Source of the DNA: Fragilaria crotonensis
Taxonomy: Eukaryota > Bacillariophyta > Fragilariophyceae > Fragilariales > Fragilariaceae
Direction: 5' to 3'
Assembly (NCBI GenBank): GCA_022925895.1
Contig: JAKSYS010000232.1
Coordinates: forward strand, 1-64,000
Length of the DNA stretch: 64,000 bases
How positions within the stretch are numbered: position 1 is the stretch's first letter; each line of letters opens with the position of its first letter. Position numbers and translations under genes: made by a program. Below are positions 12,522 through 22,975 of the stretch, piece by piece. The notes below the pieces were generated by a model. That model saw only the letters and a program-made list of their open reading frames with translations. It was not told where the DNA came from and ran no database searches.

Positions 12522-13614
12522 TTAGCAGCAACCACTGTTCTGCTTGACCGCTTGGCTCCTGAGCGAGACACCTCCTTTTCCTCCCTGGGCGCCAGTGGCA
12601 GTGGGCTGGGTCTTCATACGTGCCTTGATCTGGCTTGCCATGGTGAGGAAAGCTTGTTCAACATTGGTGGAAGTCTTGGCAGACGTCTCGAGGAACTCAA
12701 TTCCGAGAGAATCCGCAAATTCCTTTCCTTGCTCAGTAGACACGACACGCTTGGCGGTCAGATCGGACTTGTTACCAACCAAAAGCTTGTTAACATTCTC
12801 ACAGGCATATCTGTCAATTTCATGCAACCACTGCTTTACATTGTTGAAGGACTCATTGTCAGTAACGTCGTAAACCACAATGATACCGTGGGCACCACGG
12901 TAATAGGACGATGTGATTGTACGGAAACGTTCTTGTCCAGCAGTGTCCCAAATCTGAAGCTTGATAGTTTTTCCGTCCAGCTCGATGGTACGGATTTTCT
13001 GTTGAGAGCCACAGAAGGAGGATTGTGAGTTCGAACGGGAAGCATGAGTTACACCAAGAAACAAAGCACGACTTACAAAATCCACGCCAATCGTCGAAAT
13101 GTAACTCTCAGTGTAGGTATCATCAGCAAATCGAAGAAGCAAACAGGACTTTCCGACACCTGAGTCTCCGATCAATAGGAGCTTGAAGAGGTAGTCGCTG
13201 TAACAAGAACGGGAAGGAAGCATGGCGTGTCAGAGCAAATTCCAAGACTGCACATGGAAACACGACTTCGAAACTGAAACATGGGCGACTGCTCAACAAG
13301 GTGATCATCAACAAGCAGCAGCAATGAAAGTGCATGAAGCTCAGGCAATTAACAAACATCAGGAACAGCATTGTGTTGTAAACAGGCAACAGAATCGTTC
13401 TCAAGAGCAGTCTGTCCCTGTCCATGACTGCTAAATAAGTCGACAGAAGACCCCGAATTTTGTGCCACACCTAACATCTCCATCATTGGTACTCCTCGTT
13501 CCTTCAATGTTCGTCCGCTCTCCATCCCTTTCACATGTCTCCCTACAGTTACTAAATTCGTTGGTCTTTACGAAAGCGACGATGCAGGAAGACCACTCAC
13601 TATTCTGGATTCAT
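12522..13614 (-). CDS. RAB1: Rab1/Ypt1-type small GTPase, three coding exons
   Basis: Controls ER-to-Golgi vesicle tethering. Exon 1 (13601-13614) is only 14 nt and encodes MNPE plus two bases of Tyr, followed by GTGAGT. A 403-bp intron (13198-13600) ends TTACAG. Exon 2 (13077-13197) gives [20 protein letters not shown] 78-bp intron (12999-13076, GTAAGT...CAACAG) follows, then exon 3 (12522-12998). G motifs visible: GDSGVGKS (P loop), switch [20 protein letters not shown] and ETSAK. The C-terminus NSGCC carries the double-Cys prenylation signal. Total 203 residues, the family's usual length. Intron 2 is a multiple of three with no stop, so its retention would insert 26 residues right after switch I. 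The exon 1 call is supported by the exact Rab1 N-terminus and phase. Confidence 0.93.
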
Positions 13615-13696
13615 TGTTGCTTTTGTACTTCGACGTTGCCGTTGGGAAAATGGGATCAGAAAGGAATTTTCGGTGACCCTTTTTGTTCCTACTTAC

Positions 13697-13765
13697 GTAA
13701 GGTGTAAAAGCTACAGCTATTCGAGTCGAGCAAGTCCCAGCAAGGCGGAGCGTGGAGCGAAGCAT
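13697..13765 (-). CDS. Possible orphan first exon with targeting-like leader
   Basis: ATG at 13765 opens 23 codons (MLRSTLRLAGTCSTRIAVAF...), basic and hydroxylated like a mitochondrial presequence, ending at a good donor GTAAGTAGG. I could not find a matching downstream exon, and its phase does not fit the Rab1 exon. It may instead be the 5' leader region of the Rab1 transcript or chance. Confidence 0.15.
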
Positions 13766-16580
13766 TTCGAACTCTCTTTGTCACTGTTAATGTTAAGGAT
13801 AGTGGTACTCTATTAACTACAGTACCGGGAGTACACAACCTGTAGTGCACTGGAGTAATTACCGAGTACTGTATTCCAAGTACGGTACAGTAGGTGGTGT
13901 ATTCCTATTCCCTATTTCCCGTTTCCCGTAGTCGTACCAGTAGCACACATTAGATGTTACACGGTTGAGGTGCCAAGTATGATACAGCAGTATCGTACCT
14001 GGTACTGTACCAATTCTATGCTCGCTGGACGGGATAGCCTTCCACCCTGCACCCTCGTTTTCTACAGATTTTTTACCTGTATGATGCACATGCAAACAAA
14101 GATGGCTCTTCTACTGCAGTAGTACGATAGTACTCCGTATTTGACTACTCGTACCTCCTACTCGTAGTAGCATAGTACACATGCTGTTGACACATGTAGG
14201 TAGACACTGATCATACCCAATCAAGTTCCGGTAGTAATACCTGATACCTGGTTTGCTCCTCATATCGCTCTCTATTCGCAACGAAACATAGCATCCAGTA
14301 TCAGGAACGCATTGCAATAGTTATGCGTTATCCAGTATACCACCCGTAGAAGGCGAAACCCTGAGGATTTCCCAACGTATCGCAGACAGCGGCACGAACA
14401 GAAAACGAGGAAAGAGAAAAGGTGGAGAGTCAACGATTCCTCTCCTCGACACGAGTCCGGAGTCCGGAGTGACATCATTTTACTCCTAGAGCAATTCTTC
14501 CATGCAACGGCTCCTCCATTGGTCGCTCGCAGGGGAACCCGGTGAGTTAACTCGCATATTAAACTCAAGGCATTAAGGTGAAATAAAAAACCTGAGCAGA
14601 CGGATTCGTTTCATTTCATCACAATCAAACACTAGAGGGTTTGCGACATAGCCAAAGTGAAAAATGAATACAGACTTGGGGATAATCGTGTATTATTTCA
14701 AGCAGAAACATGAGCAATAGTACTGCAACGAACTGCATGCGGTTGGCGTCATCCGCAGCGTCGCTACGACCTCGTGCCATGCCATGCCTTCCTCGTGTAT
14801 CAAAGAACGAGTCGACCTCACAATCCGGAAGAAATTTCTCAAATTAATCGTGAACTGACTTCGTGATGGTGATTTCAAGGAACAACTAAGAAACGATGCG
14901 CCAGAAATACAACCGGTACGATGCGAGGTAGAAGATCATTTCCTCGAGTTTGTACTGAACGGGTCATGGGTCATACTACAGTATTCGATACTGTAGGACA
15001 CAGTAACCCCTTGTTGGAACTGGCAGTGGGAAGGAGTGTGTGCATGATCAGCATGTAGATTTTCTTCCAGCAGAACTCCCCTGGTCGTTGGAGGAATTCG
15101 CTGCCATTTGGTCGAGAATGGCGGCGCCAATCCAGAGATTATCGAGGGACTCTGCTTTAGGACTTGAGCTAAAACTGCTTTCATCTGAGGACGCGACAGA
15201 AACGGTATCCGGTGTTTTCGACACAGTGGATACCGCATTCTTCTGCTTCTCCAGTTTTGGATCCATTTGGAAAACAACGTTGGAAATACTTGCGCTCATT
15301 GTGACGGGTGGTGGTGAAACTCCTTGCTGTGACCGAGGGAAACGACTTCACGATTCCAGGAAAACTGAAAAAGTGAACAGGTTTGTCAGTGCTGCGGTGA
15401 TACTGTCGTTGCTAGCTAGAGAGGCGAGGTCTAAAAGAATTTTATGCATTTTTCCCTCCATCCGTTTGGAGTTTGGAGTTTGGACTACAGAAGTATACAA
15501 AAGAACGTACAAACCGAAGGGAACGACGATTTGTTCATGTGCATTTTCCTGCCACAAAATTGGAAGGAACATGTTCGGCTCTGGCTGTTTGAAGAGAATC
15601 GTGACGTTGAAGACGGGCTGGCGTCCGAAGGTTACAACTTGATACTGTGGACTACTTGTACTAATCCTGCGTATTACTCCAGACAGTACAACACAACTTG
15701 TTCAATCTACGATGTGCATCACATACATCATATATGCATACATCATACATCATAGACTACAACGTACTTGGAGTACGAAGACTAATACATGTATGCATAC
15801 ACATCGGTATCTGTCAGCTGTCAGCCAAAGGTGACGCAATTCGCCAGAGAACTATAGGTCCGACGTCAGTCACCGGAACATGTGTGTCGACTTTCGACAC
15901 ATGGCACAAGGAACATATGCACGCCTATCTCATGGCTCACAGTCAGTGCAAGGAGAACACATCGCAATTACCACTTTCCACGATAGGAACGACGCATGGC
16001 AGACGCTAAAAGATACGGGACATTTGAGTACTATGAATAGTCTAGTACCAGGTTCCTTGTAGGCAACAAGAGTGCAAGTATGCAGAGTCTATACACATGA
16101 TGTAGTACCTGTGTATACTACTACTACTATACTACTATACTCTATAAACTCTATACCACATATGCCATATTCCAAATTCCAACCAGCGCATGTTCATATG
16201 CTCCGAACTGCGATCTCTTTTTCTCGTTTGCCTATAAATCATTAGCAAACATACATAGCAATTCGAGAAGGGCAACTAGCAATGACAAGGCTGGGTGATA
16301 GTGATGACCTACAGCTCTATCCTTGATGGTGCAGAACAAAGAAGATAAAAGCAAGGTCGAGGTCAAGGGTTCCACAAGGTATTTGGGACGTTTTTTCCAC
16401 AAGTTAACCCAGCACTCAAGGAATCCCATTCTCAATTCAGTGGTGGATGCCCGACCGCAAGAACCCAATCTAACGGCAATCTTCGTTCCCAAATTCAGTC
16501 AAGCCCTCGAAACAATGGGTTCGAAGGTCGCAGATGATTTATCATTATTCCTTCTTTTCTTTCCTATTTTTCTATACAAT
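13766..16580. other. Intergenic, GTAC-rich; one weak small ORF
   Basis: GTAC motifs are dense at 13800-14000, 14115-14180, 14970-15000 and 16020-16150. A minus-strand ORF at 15048-15299 (83 codons, MSASISNVVFQMDPKLEKQK start, then Ser-rich) has protein-like composition but no recognised domain. No RNA gene is seen. The right end is probably the 3' untranslated region of the NEDD8 E1 gene. Confidence 0.35.
15048..15299 (-). CDS. Hypothetical small Ser-rich protein
   Basis: An 83-codon ORF starting with a true ATG: MSASISNVVFQMDPKLEK, a Ser/Thr-rich middle, then LDNLWIGAAILDQMAANSSN. The last segment could form an amphipathic helix. No family is recognised and no introns are evident. It may be a small gene or chance. 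Confidence 0.2.
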   Translation of the reverse strand: MSASISNVVFQMDPKLEKQKNAVSTVSKTPDTVSVASSDESSFSSSPKAESLDNLWIGAAILDQMAANSSNDQGSSAGRKSTC

Positions 16581-18209
16581 CTAAAATTGATACACTGCCC
16601 CAACGGAGGCAATGCCATTGTAGACATAGGTATTGTTGAGGGGTGTGTACTGTCCGGTAATGAGTTTGACGGCTTCTTGAGATGCCACACCACCGACAAT
16701 ACTGGCAATCACGTGCAGTTCTGCATTTCCGTAGCGTGTCAATTCCGCGGCCATATTGGACGTAGTATTCGACGTCGCAAGTGTCTGTTGGATCCAATTG
16801 TCACCTTCCAAAAGTTGCATGTCACGACACACTTGGACGATCTTTTCCTGGACCAGATCAACATCGGACTCCCAATCTGATGTGACACCGGGATACCTGC
16901 CGACTTGTATGTGGAATAAACGACAGGCTCGCAATCCAACGTACCAGAGCAACGGTGTGTGTTCAGGTACTTCGTAGGGGTCCAACGAGTGCCACTCCTC
17001 GACCAGGTCCTGGGGTGGTGGTACGACTTGATATTCGTCATGACAAGATCGGAGGACGAGAATATCCAAGTCAAACACGTTGGCACAAAACCTCGACACT
17101 TCCTCGCACGTTGGTATCGTTCCAGAGGCATCCTGTTCCAGATAGGACCTAAGTTCCAAGGCATCCTTTTGTGCTTGATCGTGATAGAGTTGTTGCAATT
17201 GAACATACGATTGTGTGGATGCTGTCATGTCCGGGAGTGTCCCTCCAAGTGGTGCATGACCGCCTCGGTTGTGCAAAAACTTGATCAAGGCTGATAGAAG
17301 CTGTTGTGATGTTGACGTGGATGCTGTTGGATGCCCTTGCAGTTTCTCCAAGAGGCCTTCAATGTGATTAATGTCAAGAGTCTTTTCGGTGTATGCTAGA
17401 TATGCATTGTTGTATGCTTCATGAAAGTTTACCTGCTGGTCCCATTTGCGCGCCATTTTCTTAATTTGTTCTCTAAACTCTTGCTTTTCAGCAAACGTTT
17501 TTGGCAATGCACCCTGGTGTGATACCTTCCATTGGTGTTGCAATTTGTATAAGATGACTGGATATGGGACATGCGAATATTGATGATCGTCCATGTCCGC
17601 CGATTCCATATTGATAGAGTTGCAATACTCGACGAACGCGGGGAATGGTGTCACGAGTCGCAGATCCGGCGTCGACGAGGCTGGTTTGGAGTCAAAAACA
17701 CACAATGGTCGGGGAGCTTGGAGACGTACTAACCCCAATAGGCCGAATGATTGTACATGAATAAATGGGACAGTGAGTGAACAGACATGTGCCACAGCGT
17801 CCGAGAGACTCGGTTCTAGATCTGCGCCAATCACCAACAAATTGGTATAAGACGCAAACAATTGAGCGTAGTTGACGTCACTGAGGTCTGCCACGTGAAG
17901 ATACGACCCTTGAACATCCGGATTGAGTTCTTGCAACAATTCCAGCGCAATCTTTGCTCTCGGAACAGGCTCAAACGTGGTGGTTGTCGTCGACATTGTG
18001 ACAAAGAAATTGGATTGAACGTCCATGTCAGTCAGGATGGCGTCATCAACGACGACTATCTTTCCCACACCTGGAAGGACAAGATTCTTGAGCGTTTCTG
18101 TACCAGCTGCAGTGGCTCGCAACAACATCACTGTCGTTTCACTGAGCGCCTTCTGGCCGTTGGCACCCCATAAACGGAGTTGTCGATCGTACTTGTCGTT
18201 TGTTGCCAT
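16581..18209 (-). CDS. NAE1: NEDD8-activating enzyme E1 regulatory subunit (APPBP1/AXR1)
   Basis: Partners with UBA3 to activate NEDD8, which then modifies cullins and switches on cullin-RING ubiquitin ligases. The N-terminus KYDRQLRLWGANGQKALSET is the family signature, followed by TAAGTETLKNLVLPGVGKI and VVDDAILTDMDVQSNFF, the adenylation-like fold without its own catalytic Cys. The middle (about 230-400) is the divergent helical region. The C-terminus HVIASIVGGVASQEAVKL and TPLNNTYVYNGI matches the conserved end of APPBP1, where the pseudosymmetric Rossmann domain closes. 542 residues, close to the human 534, intronless. A serine-rich MSTTTTTFEPVPRAK insertion replaces the usual acidic loop near residue 70. 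The catalytic partner is not in this window. Confidence 0.92.
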   Translation of the reverse strand: MATNDKYDRQLRLWGANGQKALSETTVMLLRATAAGTETLKNLVLPGVGKIVVVDDAILTDMDVQSNFFVTMSTTTTTFEPVPRAKIALELLQELNPDVQGSYLHVADLSDVNYAQLFASYTNLLVIGADLEPSLSDAVAHVCSLTVPFIHVQSFGLLGLVRLQAPRPLCVFDSKPASSTPDLRLVTPFPAFVEYCNSINMESADMDDHQYSHVPYPVILYKLQHQWKVSHQGALPKTFAEKQEFREQIKKMARKWDQQVNFHEAYNNAYLAYTEKTLDINHIEGLLEKLQGHPTASTSTSQQLLSALIKFLHNRGGHAPLGGTLPDMTASTQSYVQLQQLYHDQAQKDALELRSYLEQDASGTIPTCEEVSRFCANVFDLDILVLRSCHDEYQVVPPPQDLVEEWHSLDPYEVPEHTPLLWYVGLRACRLFHIQVGRYPGVTSDWESDVDLVQEKIVQVCRDMQLLEGDNWIQQTLATSNTTSNMAAELTRYGNAELHVIASIVGGVASQEAVKLITGQYTPLNNTYVYNGIASVGAVYQF

Positions 18210-19015
18210 GGTGTTATAATTCTGTAATCGGCGAGTCCTTGTCTTTTACTGTAACTGATAAACAGTTGATTGAGGTAAGTACAGAAGACTTTGACCTGTT
18301 CCGTGGACGATTGGTAGTGAATGCTCTCCCTGGGACTCTAGAGAGAGTAGAATAATCAAGGCCTTGACCTGTTCGTGTGATCCTGATGAAAAGTGTCGAT
18401 AGGCGATAGCCGATGCATGTTTTGCGTCTGCGCTAGAGAGTAGGATTGGAAACAGTACTTGTCCCGGTAGGTATCCTAGTAGGTCCTTAGTCCGTAGATT
18501 GTATGCTGTACGCTGTACCGTCAGTACAGTACAGTATGCTCCTCGTAGCAACGGAGTCTACACAGTGCACAGTCTACATGCACTATGTACACTTGAGACT
18601 TGAGACACTTTTGTGATCATGTACGTCAGGCTGTCAAAACTTATGCTTTTGTTCCCGAGTACAACTAGTAGCTGCGTGTCCTACTCTACTTCCATGTACC
18701 GGTAGTCGTAGAATTAGACCCACGGTGTGTAACAAGGACCAACACGCATACTGCGATACGGCATACGATCTTCAGTATGGAGAGTAGAGCGCACGTTGAA
18801 CTCCAATATGTACTAGCTACTAGCACGTACTCGTAACGTGGGAAACGGAATACAACAACATCTCTAGAGCAACTCCATCATCACCAAACTTCACTTCGAG
18901 AAGTCTTTGTGACGTCGATCAACACTACAGTTGTTTGTGAAGTGTTGATTCTTGAGATTTGAACCTGTTGCCGTTGGCTTACTCCCTTCAACATTGAAGA
19001 AAGTCTGTCAGCATA
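18210..19015. other. Divergent intergenic region between NAE1 and NDUFS4
   Basis: Contains the shared upstream region of two divergent genes. GTAC motifs are abundant at 18500-18860. No further gene is seen. Confidence 0.45.
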
Positions 19016-19813
19016 ATGATTACTTCTCGCCTCGCCCTTGCTCACGTGACACGCAGTCATGGTGGCGTTGTCGCTGCATCTGTTTCCTCCGCTGTTAGAT
19101 CCTTATCTTCCTTGACTTCCACCGACGCGGCCGCGCAAGAGATGGAAGCATTGAAGTCCGCGACTCAGCGTAAAATGGAAGCCATGACCAAGGTCGATCC
19201 ATGGATGGTCTACGGTTCCACCGATCCCGATCCTCCTCCTCGTTTGCCCGATAATCCTGCCGAAATCGCCGCCCTCGATATCGCGCAGCGTGTCGATTCC
19301 GTCCAACCCGACGGAACCACCCGCATCGTTCACATTCGTCAGGACGAATGGAAACCGGGCCAAAACCCCCAAACGTCCGAAAAGCGGTGGTTGATCTCCT
19401 TTATGGACGAGGGAACCACGGCGACGCAGAATTGGATCAATCCACTCATGGGGTGGGTCTCCGGAAGTGATCCCATGGCGAGCAACATTCAATTGCAATT
19501 GCAATTTGATTCCGCCACGGAAGCTGCCTATTTTGCCAAGAAACGTGGGTGGCAATTCGTGGTGGATAAGCCAATTTTTCGTGAAGTTAGGAGTGATGAT
19601 GTGCAGTACCAAGATAACTTCTTGCCGCAGATTGTAGCGTCGGATGTCCAGAGGAACAAGACCCAATGCAAGCACTGGGAGCGAACTGCGGCGGGCACAT
19701 CGCATTATCAGAGACCACTCAAGTACCATGGTGATGGTGAAGTCCCACAGCACGGTCCAAATGGCAAAGCTCCTGTTGCGAAGCATGTGGAAGGATACTA
19801 CAAAGTGAGGTAA
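19016..19813 (+). CDS. NDUFS4: NADH:ubiquinone oxidoreductase subunit NDUFS4 (18 kDa)
   Basis: Accessory subunit of mitochondrial complex I that caps the N module. The leader MITSRLALAHVTRSHGGVVA is a typical mitochondrial presequence. The conserved domain begins near residue 100 with RIVHIRQDEWKPGQNPQTSE and RWLISF, then NWINPLMGWVSGSDPM, LQFDSATEAAYFAKKRGWQF and KHWERTAAGTSHYQRPLKYH at the end of the core. Total 265 residues, longer than animal NDUFS4 (about 175) because of an N-terminal extension between presequence and domain (DAAAQEMEALKSATQRKMEA), seen as helix-forming sequence. Intronless. The ATG sits 7 bases after a CAGC stretch and begins the only plausible presequence. Confidence 0.92.
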   Translation: MITSRLALAHVTRSHGGVVAASVSSAVRSLSSLTSTDAAAQEMEALKSATQRKMEAMTKVDPWMVYGSTDPDPPPRLPDNPAEIAALDIAQRVDSVQPDGTTRIVHIRQDEWKPGQNPQTSEKRWLISFMDEGTTATQNWINPLMGWVSGSDPMASNIQLQLQFDSATEAAYFAKKRGWQFVVDKPIFREVRSDDVQYQDNFLPQIVASDVQRNKTQCKHWERTAAGTSHYQRPLKYHGDGEVPQHGPNGKAPVAKHVEGYYKVR

Positions 19814-20650
19814 AGACCGGAGGTTATGGCGAGAGGAGGTTAGGAAAGATGAATCTATTTAGATTTGTTCATGTTGGAGAGGATTTGTAGATTTGTAGTA
19901 ATAATTGCCATCCCGAGGTCTGTGAACAATTCCTCAAAACTACTGTAACAGGCAGGGGACTCCGAGCGCATGTGTTACCTACTCCAAGTAGGGAGGCGTA
20001 AATTGTTAAACGCCAGAAAGAGAATACTGATAGAAGAGCAAGTAGAAATCAAGCAACTCGCTTGGCATAAAAAAAGACAGGCAAGATTTTGAAAGGAAAT
20101 ATTTTGGACGACGAGGATGATGACCCTGCACCTCGAAAAAACATAATTCATAAGTGAGAAGTGGGTTGGCCGAATGAACAATGGAAAAGGAACAAACCTT
20201 GAGGAGGAGGGCTTTGTGAGGAAAAACTTTGGTGATGCTTTTGCTAACAAACTTAAGAGCTCAAACAGAGGTTTTGTTGATGTTCCAGTTGGAGATTGCA
20301 AACCTTAGCATCTGCATCTTTACCCTGATTTGGACTTTCCTGGTGCACCGCATGAACAATATACTCAAGCAGATGGCAAGGACTTGTGCATGTCAAAGTC
20401 ATTATGATCCACTCTTTACCCTCTTGGATCTCATAAAGAAGCAGAACAAATCAATTTCTTTGGTGAGGAATTTTTAAAGGTGCTGTTGTTGATGCTCTAG
20501 AAGACCGTGTGATGCAACATGCAAGACAGATTCTTCATAGGAAAAAATCATTTGATTGGCAGAAAGATCTGGATGAGCGCCACCTCTTGGTTGGTGCCTT
20601 GTTGGCTTCAGATGGGAATTGTTCTCATACTGTATCAATCAAAGGCCGGC
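19814..20650. other. AT-rich intergenic, start of transposon graveyard
   Basis: Composition falls in GC after the NDUFS4 stop. Short ORFs here have no recognisable content. It may be decayed transposon sequence continuing from 20.65 kb. Confidence 0.35.
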
Positions 20651-21575
20651 GTCTATAGAGGAAGTGAAGAATTCATTTGTTTGAAACTTTGTTTGGTACA
20701 AAGGGTCCAAAAAGCAGAAACTTGATCAAATGACACTTGCATACTCATGAACTTGAATGGTCCAATCTTAGTTTTATTACATTTGGATGGAATTTGGTGA
20801 CCAGTACTTGTGGAGATTACTGAATTGAGCAGCAGGCAACTCATCATCATATGGCTTGGTAACCAAGATTCAAGAACCATCATCCTTAATGGAGATCACA
20901 AAACATGGAGAATCAATTAGATTAGTTGATATAGCATAGTATTTGCTTGACCAGCAAGTCCATTCTGTGATTAAAACCAAATCCACGCAAGAATGTTCAA
21001 TGGCTGCCTGTATTACCATACAATAGCATTCGGGATTGCTTGGATCTTCATCCATGACCACCACTGCTGCCAATCGACACGGACAAATAGTATTATCAAT
21101 GAATTTGACATTCATCCAATCGTAGATTGCTCCACCCGATTGATTTGTGGGATGACATTGAAATGGAAACACAAGACGGATGTATTCAGTTGCCAGTCGG
21201 ACATTGATGCCAAAGTTGTACCCGTACTTTGTATTGACAAGCAATAATGCCAGGCCCTTGAACAATGTGCGTAACTGCTGCAAAAGTTGCTTGGCCTGAA
21301 GTTTGCAAAATGACAGAATCTGTATTTGGTGTGCTGTTGTCATGGTCATCACTGTTGTTGCAACTTTCATCATCGTGATCCTCACCCCAAATACGAGTGT
21401 GAACCATGTCAATTATCAGTGACTCCGCAAGCCGTTGTGCCGATTGCAATTCATACAATGAACCAACATGTCTTTTCTGGGCACGATGCCCAGGTTGTTT
21501 AGCGGCATGAATTAACAGTGATTCTGGACGTTTCTTGTTGAATTTGCGTGGTGCCCCAAATCGTTCAATCATGTC
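20650..21575 (-). pseudogene. Broken transposon-accessory-like gene
   Basis: The minus strand reads protein-like in three frames in succession. First is KFNKKRPESLLIHAAKQPGH through AQRLAESLIIDMVHTRIWGE and an Asp/Asn-rich linker to ATFAAVTHIVQG. After a frame change near 21245 come LLLVNTKYGYNFGINVR, GGAIYDWMNVKF, PCRLAAVVVMDEDPSNPECY, VLITEWTCWS and DSPCFVISIKDDG. After a stop at about 20870 another frame reads VTKPYDDELPAAQFSN. The 'PCRLA.VV......Y.MVIQ' and 'DSPCFVIS' blocks recall small regulatory proteins carried by diatom transposons. The order (short barrel-like segments ending near a conserved Ile/Pro/Cys) is loosely like the BAH-like part of the accessory gene at 28.3 kb. It is clearly dead. 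Confidence 0.35.
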
Positions 21576-21922
21576 ATCAACAATATGTAGTAGCAGCAGT
21601 TCGTTGAACTTTCTTGGAGATCATTTCCAACAATTCTTTTTAAAGACTAGAATATTTTTTCTCACAACTTTGATAATGCTTCACTGATTGGATGGCATAA
21701 ACGCTGTAAGAATTGTTCCAGAATGTGTCTTGCATTAGCCATGTATCAAAACAGAGCAGAGCTTTCAACACCTCGACCACATTTCTACAGTGGCGGTGCT
21801 TTTGCATTCAAATGTGTGATCCAAAATATCCCAGCCCTTGTTGTATTGAGACTTGATAACAAAGAGGAAAACCAGCCTGACTCGGTCAGAAAATGTACCT
21901 TAAGCCCCTGAAAGGAAATTTT

Positions 21923-22240
21923 GTAGGACAAATTTTGGCGACCGCCGCTTACTTCCAATTCTTAATACCTGGAGATACTGAAGCGTACAAATGGCTCCTG
22001 AATGCATTGCCTTTCTTAATCCGTCCCTCTTTTGAAAAAAGGACTGATACTGGTGTTGGTATGATGACACAAAGATAGCTGTGTAGGACAAATTTTGGCG
22101 ACCGCCGCTTACTTCCAATTCTTAATACCTGGAGATACTGAAGCGTACAAATGGCTCCTGAATGCATTGCCTTTCTTAATCCGTCCCTCTTTTGAAAAAA
22201 GGACTGATACTGGTGTTGGTATGATGACACAAAGATAGCT
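21923..22240. repeat. 160-bp tandem duplication, two copies
   Basis: Bases 21923-22082 are repeated almost exactly at 22083-22240, sharing start TGTAGGACAAATTTTGGCGA and end CACAAAGATAGCTG. Near-identity implies a recent duplication or an assembly artefact. Confidence 0.9.
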
Positions 22241-22359
22241 GAGTTTTACGAGGTCATCTTATATTTTGTCCTTGGAAAAATTGTCAATAATAGGACAAAT
22301 TAAATTAAATGTCTCCGTACAAAAATTGATTTCTAGATTTTTACTCGGTAAACTCCTGT

Positions 22360-22975
22360 GTTAAATCACATCTTCACCATGATGATCACTGCTGTCTCTG
22401 AATTTGCTGACAACCCCACTTTCTATCACATCAAAAAGTTCTTTCTTGTCCATCGCTCCCTTGGGTTTTGCAGTCACTTTTTTGTGGTCTGGCATCAAGT
22501 GGCTGGAATATTGGCACTTATGTGAATTTTTAGATGCGTCCATGGTAAAATCCCATGCTAAATCTCATCTTCACCAAAATCATGACCCCCGCAGCTTGTG
22601 GCACATGTAGAAGCGAGTGCGTGGATACACTGTCATCATCAAAAGGATGAGCAGTAGTAGACCAGCCGTGTGTGAGAAAATCATTCTTTACGAAATCACA
22701 ACGCAGCGGCACGGCGCGTTGCAAGCTTGAACTCCGAGTACTAGTATATAATGCGTTGGCGTCGTCATCATCAAGGCAGCGTTTTGGACGTGATGCCCCA
22801 ATGGGGCTGTTTAACCCCACACCGGTGGGAGGAACACCTGCGGATATACGGGCACGAAAGAAATGCCAACATGAAGTAAATTTTTGTAAATGCATACCAA
22901 ATGATTTTTCAGTAACAAACCGACAACGGTGTCCCGTGCACCAATGAGGATTGCAACATACATAGGACGACATGA
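22360..22975 (-). pseudogene. Unassigned coding-like fragments
   Basis: Two minus-strand stretches look translated. About 22535-22870 contains ARISAGVPPTGVGLNSPIGA, SRPKRCLDDDDANALYTSTR and WSTTAHPFDDDSVSTHSLLH. About 22361-22543, in another frame, contains PDHKKVTAKPKGAMDKKELF and DVIESGVVSKFRDSSDHHGE. Codon-like composition and sense suggest a decayed gene, probably transposon-borne. No family is recognised. Confidence 0.25.

Noticed and set aside
15040-15642. 200-codon plus ORF opposite the small Ser-rich ORF
   Set aside because: It mixes unrelated composition blocks and shows no motif; likely a chance frame.
10449-19813. CIA30-type gene and NDUFS4 as a complex I cluster
   Set aside because: They are 8 kb apart on opposite strands with Rab1 and NAE1 between them; proximity is most likely chance.
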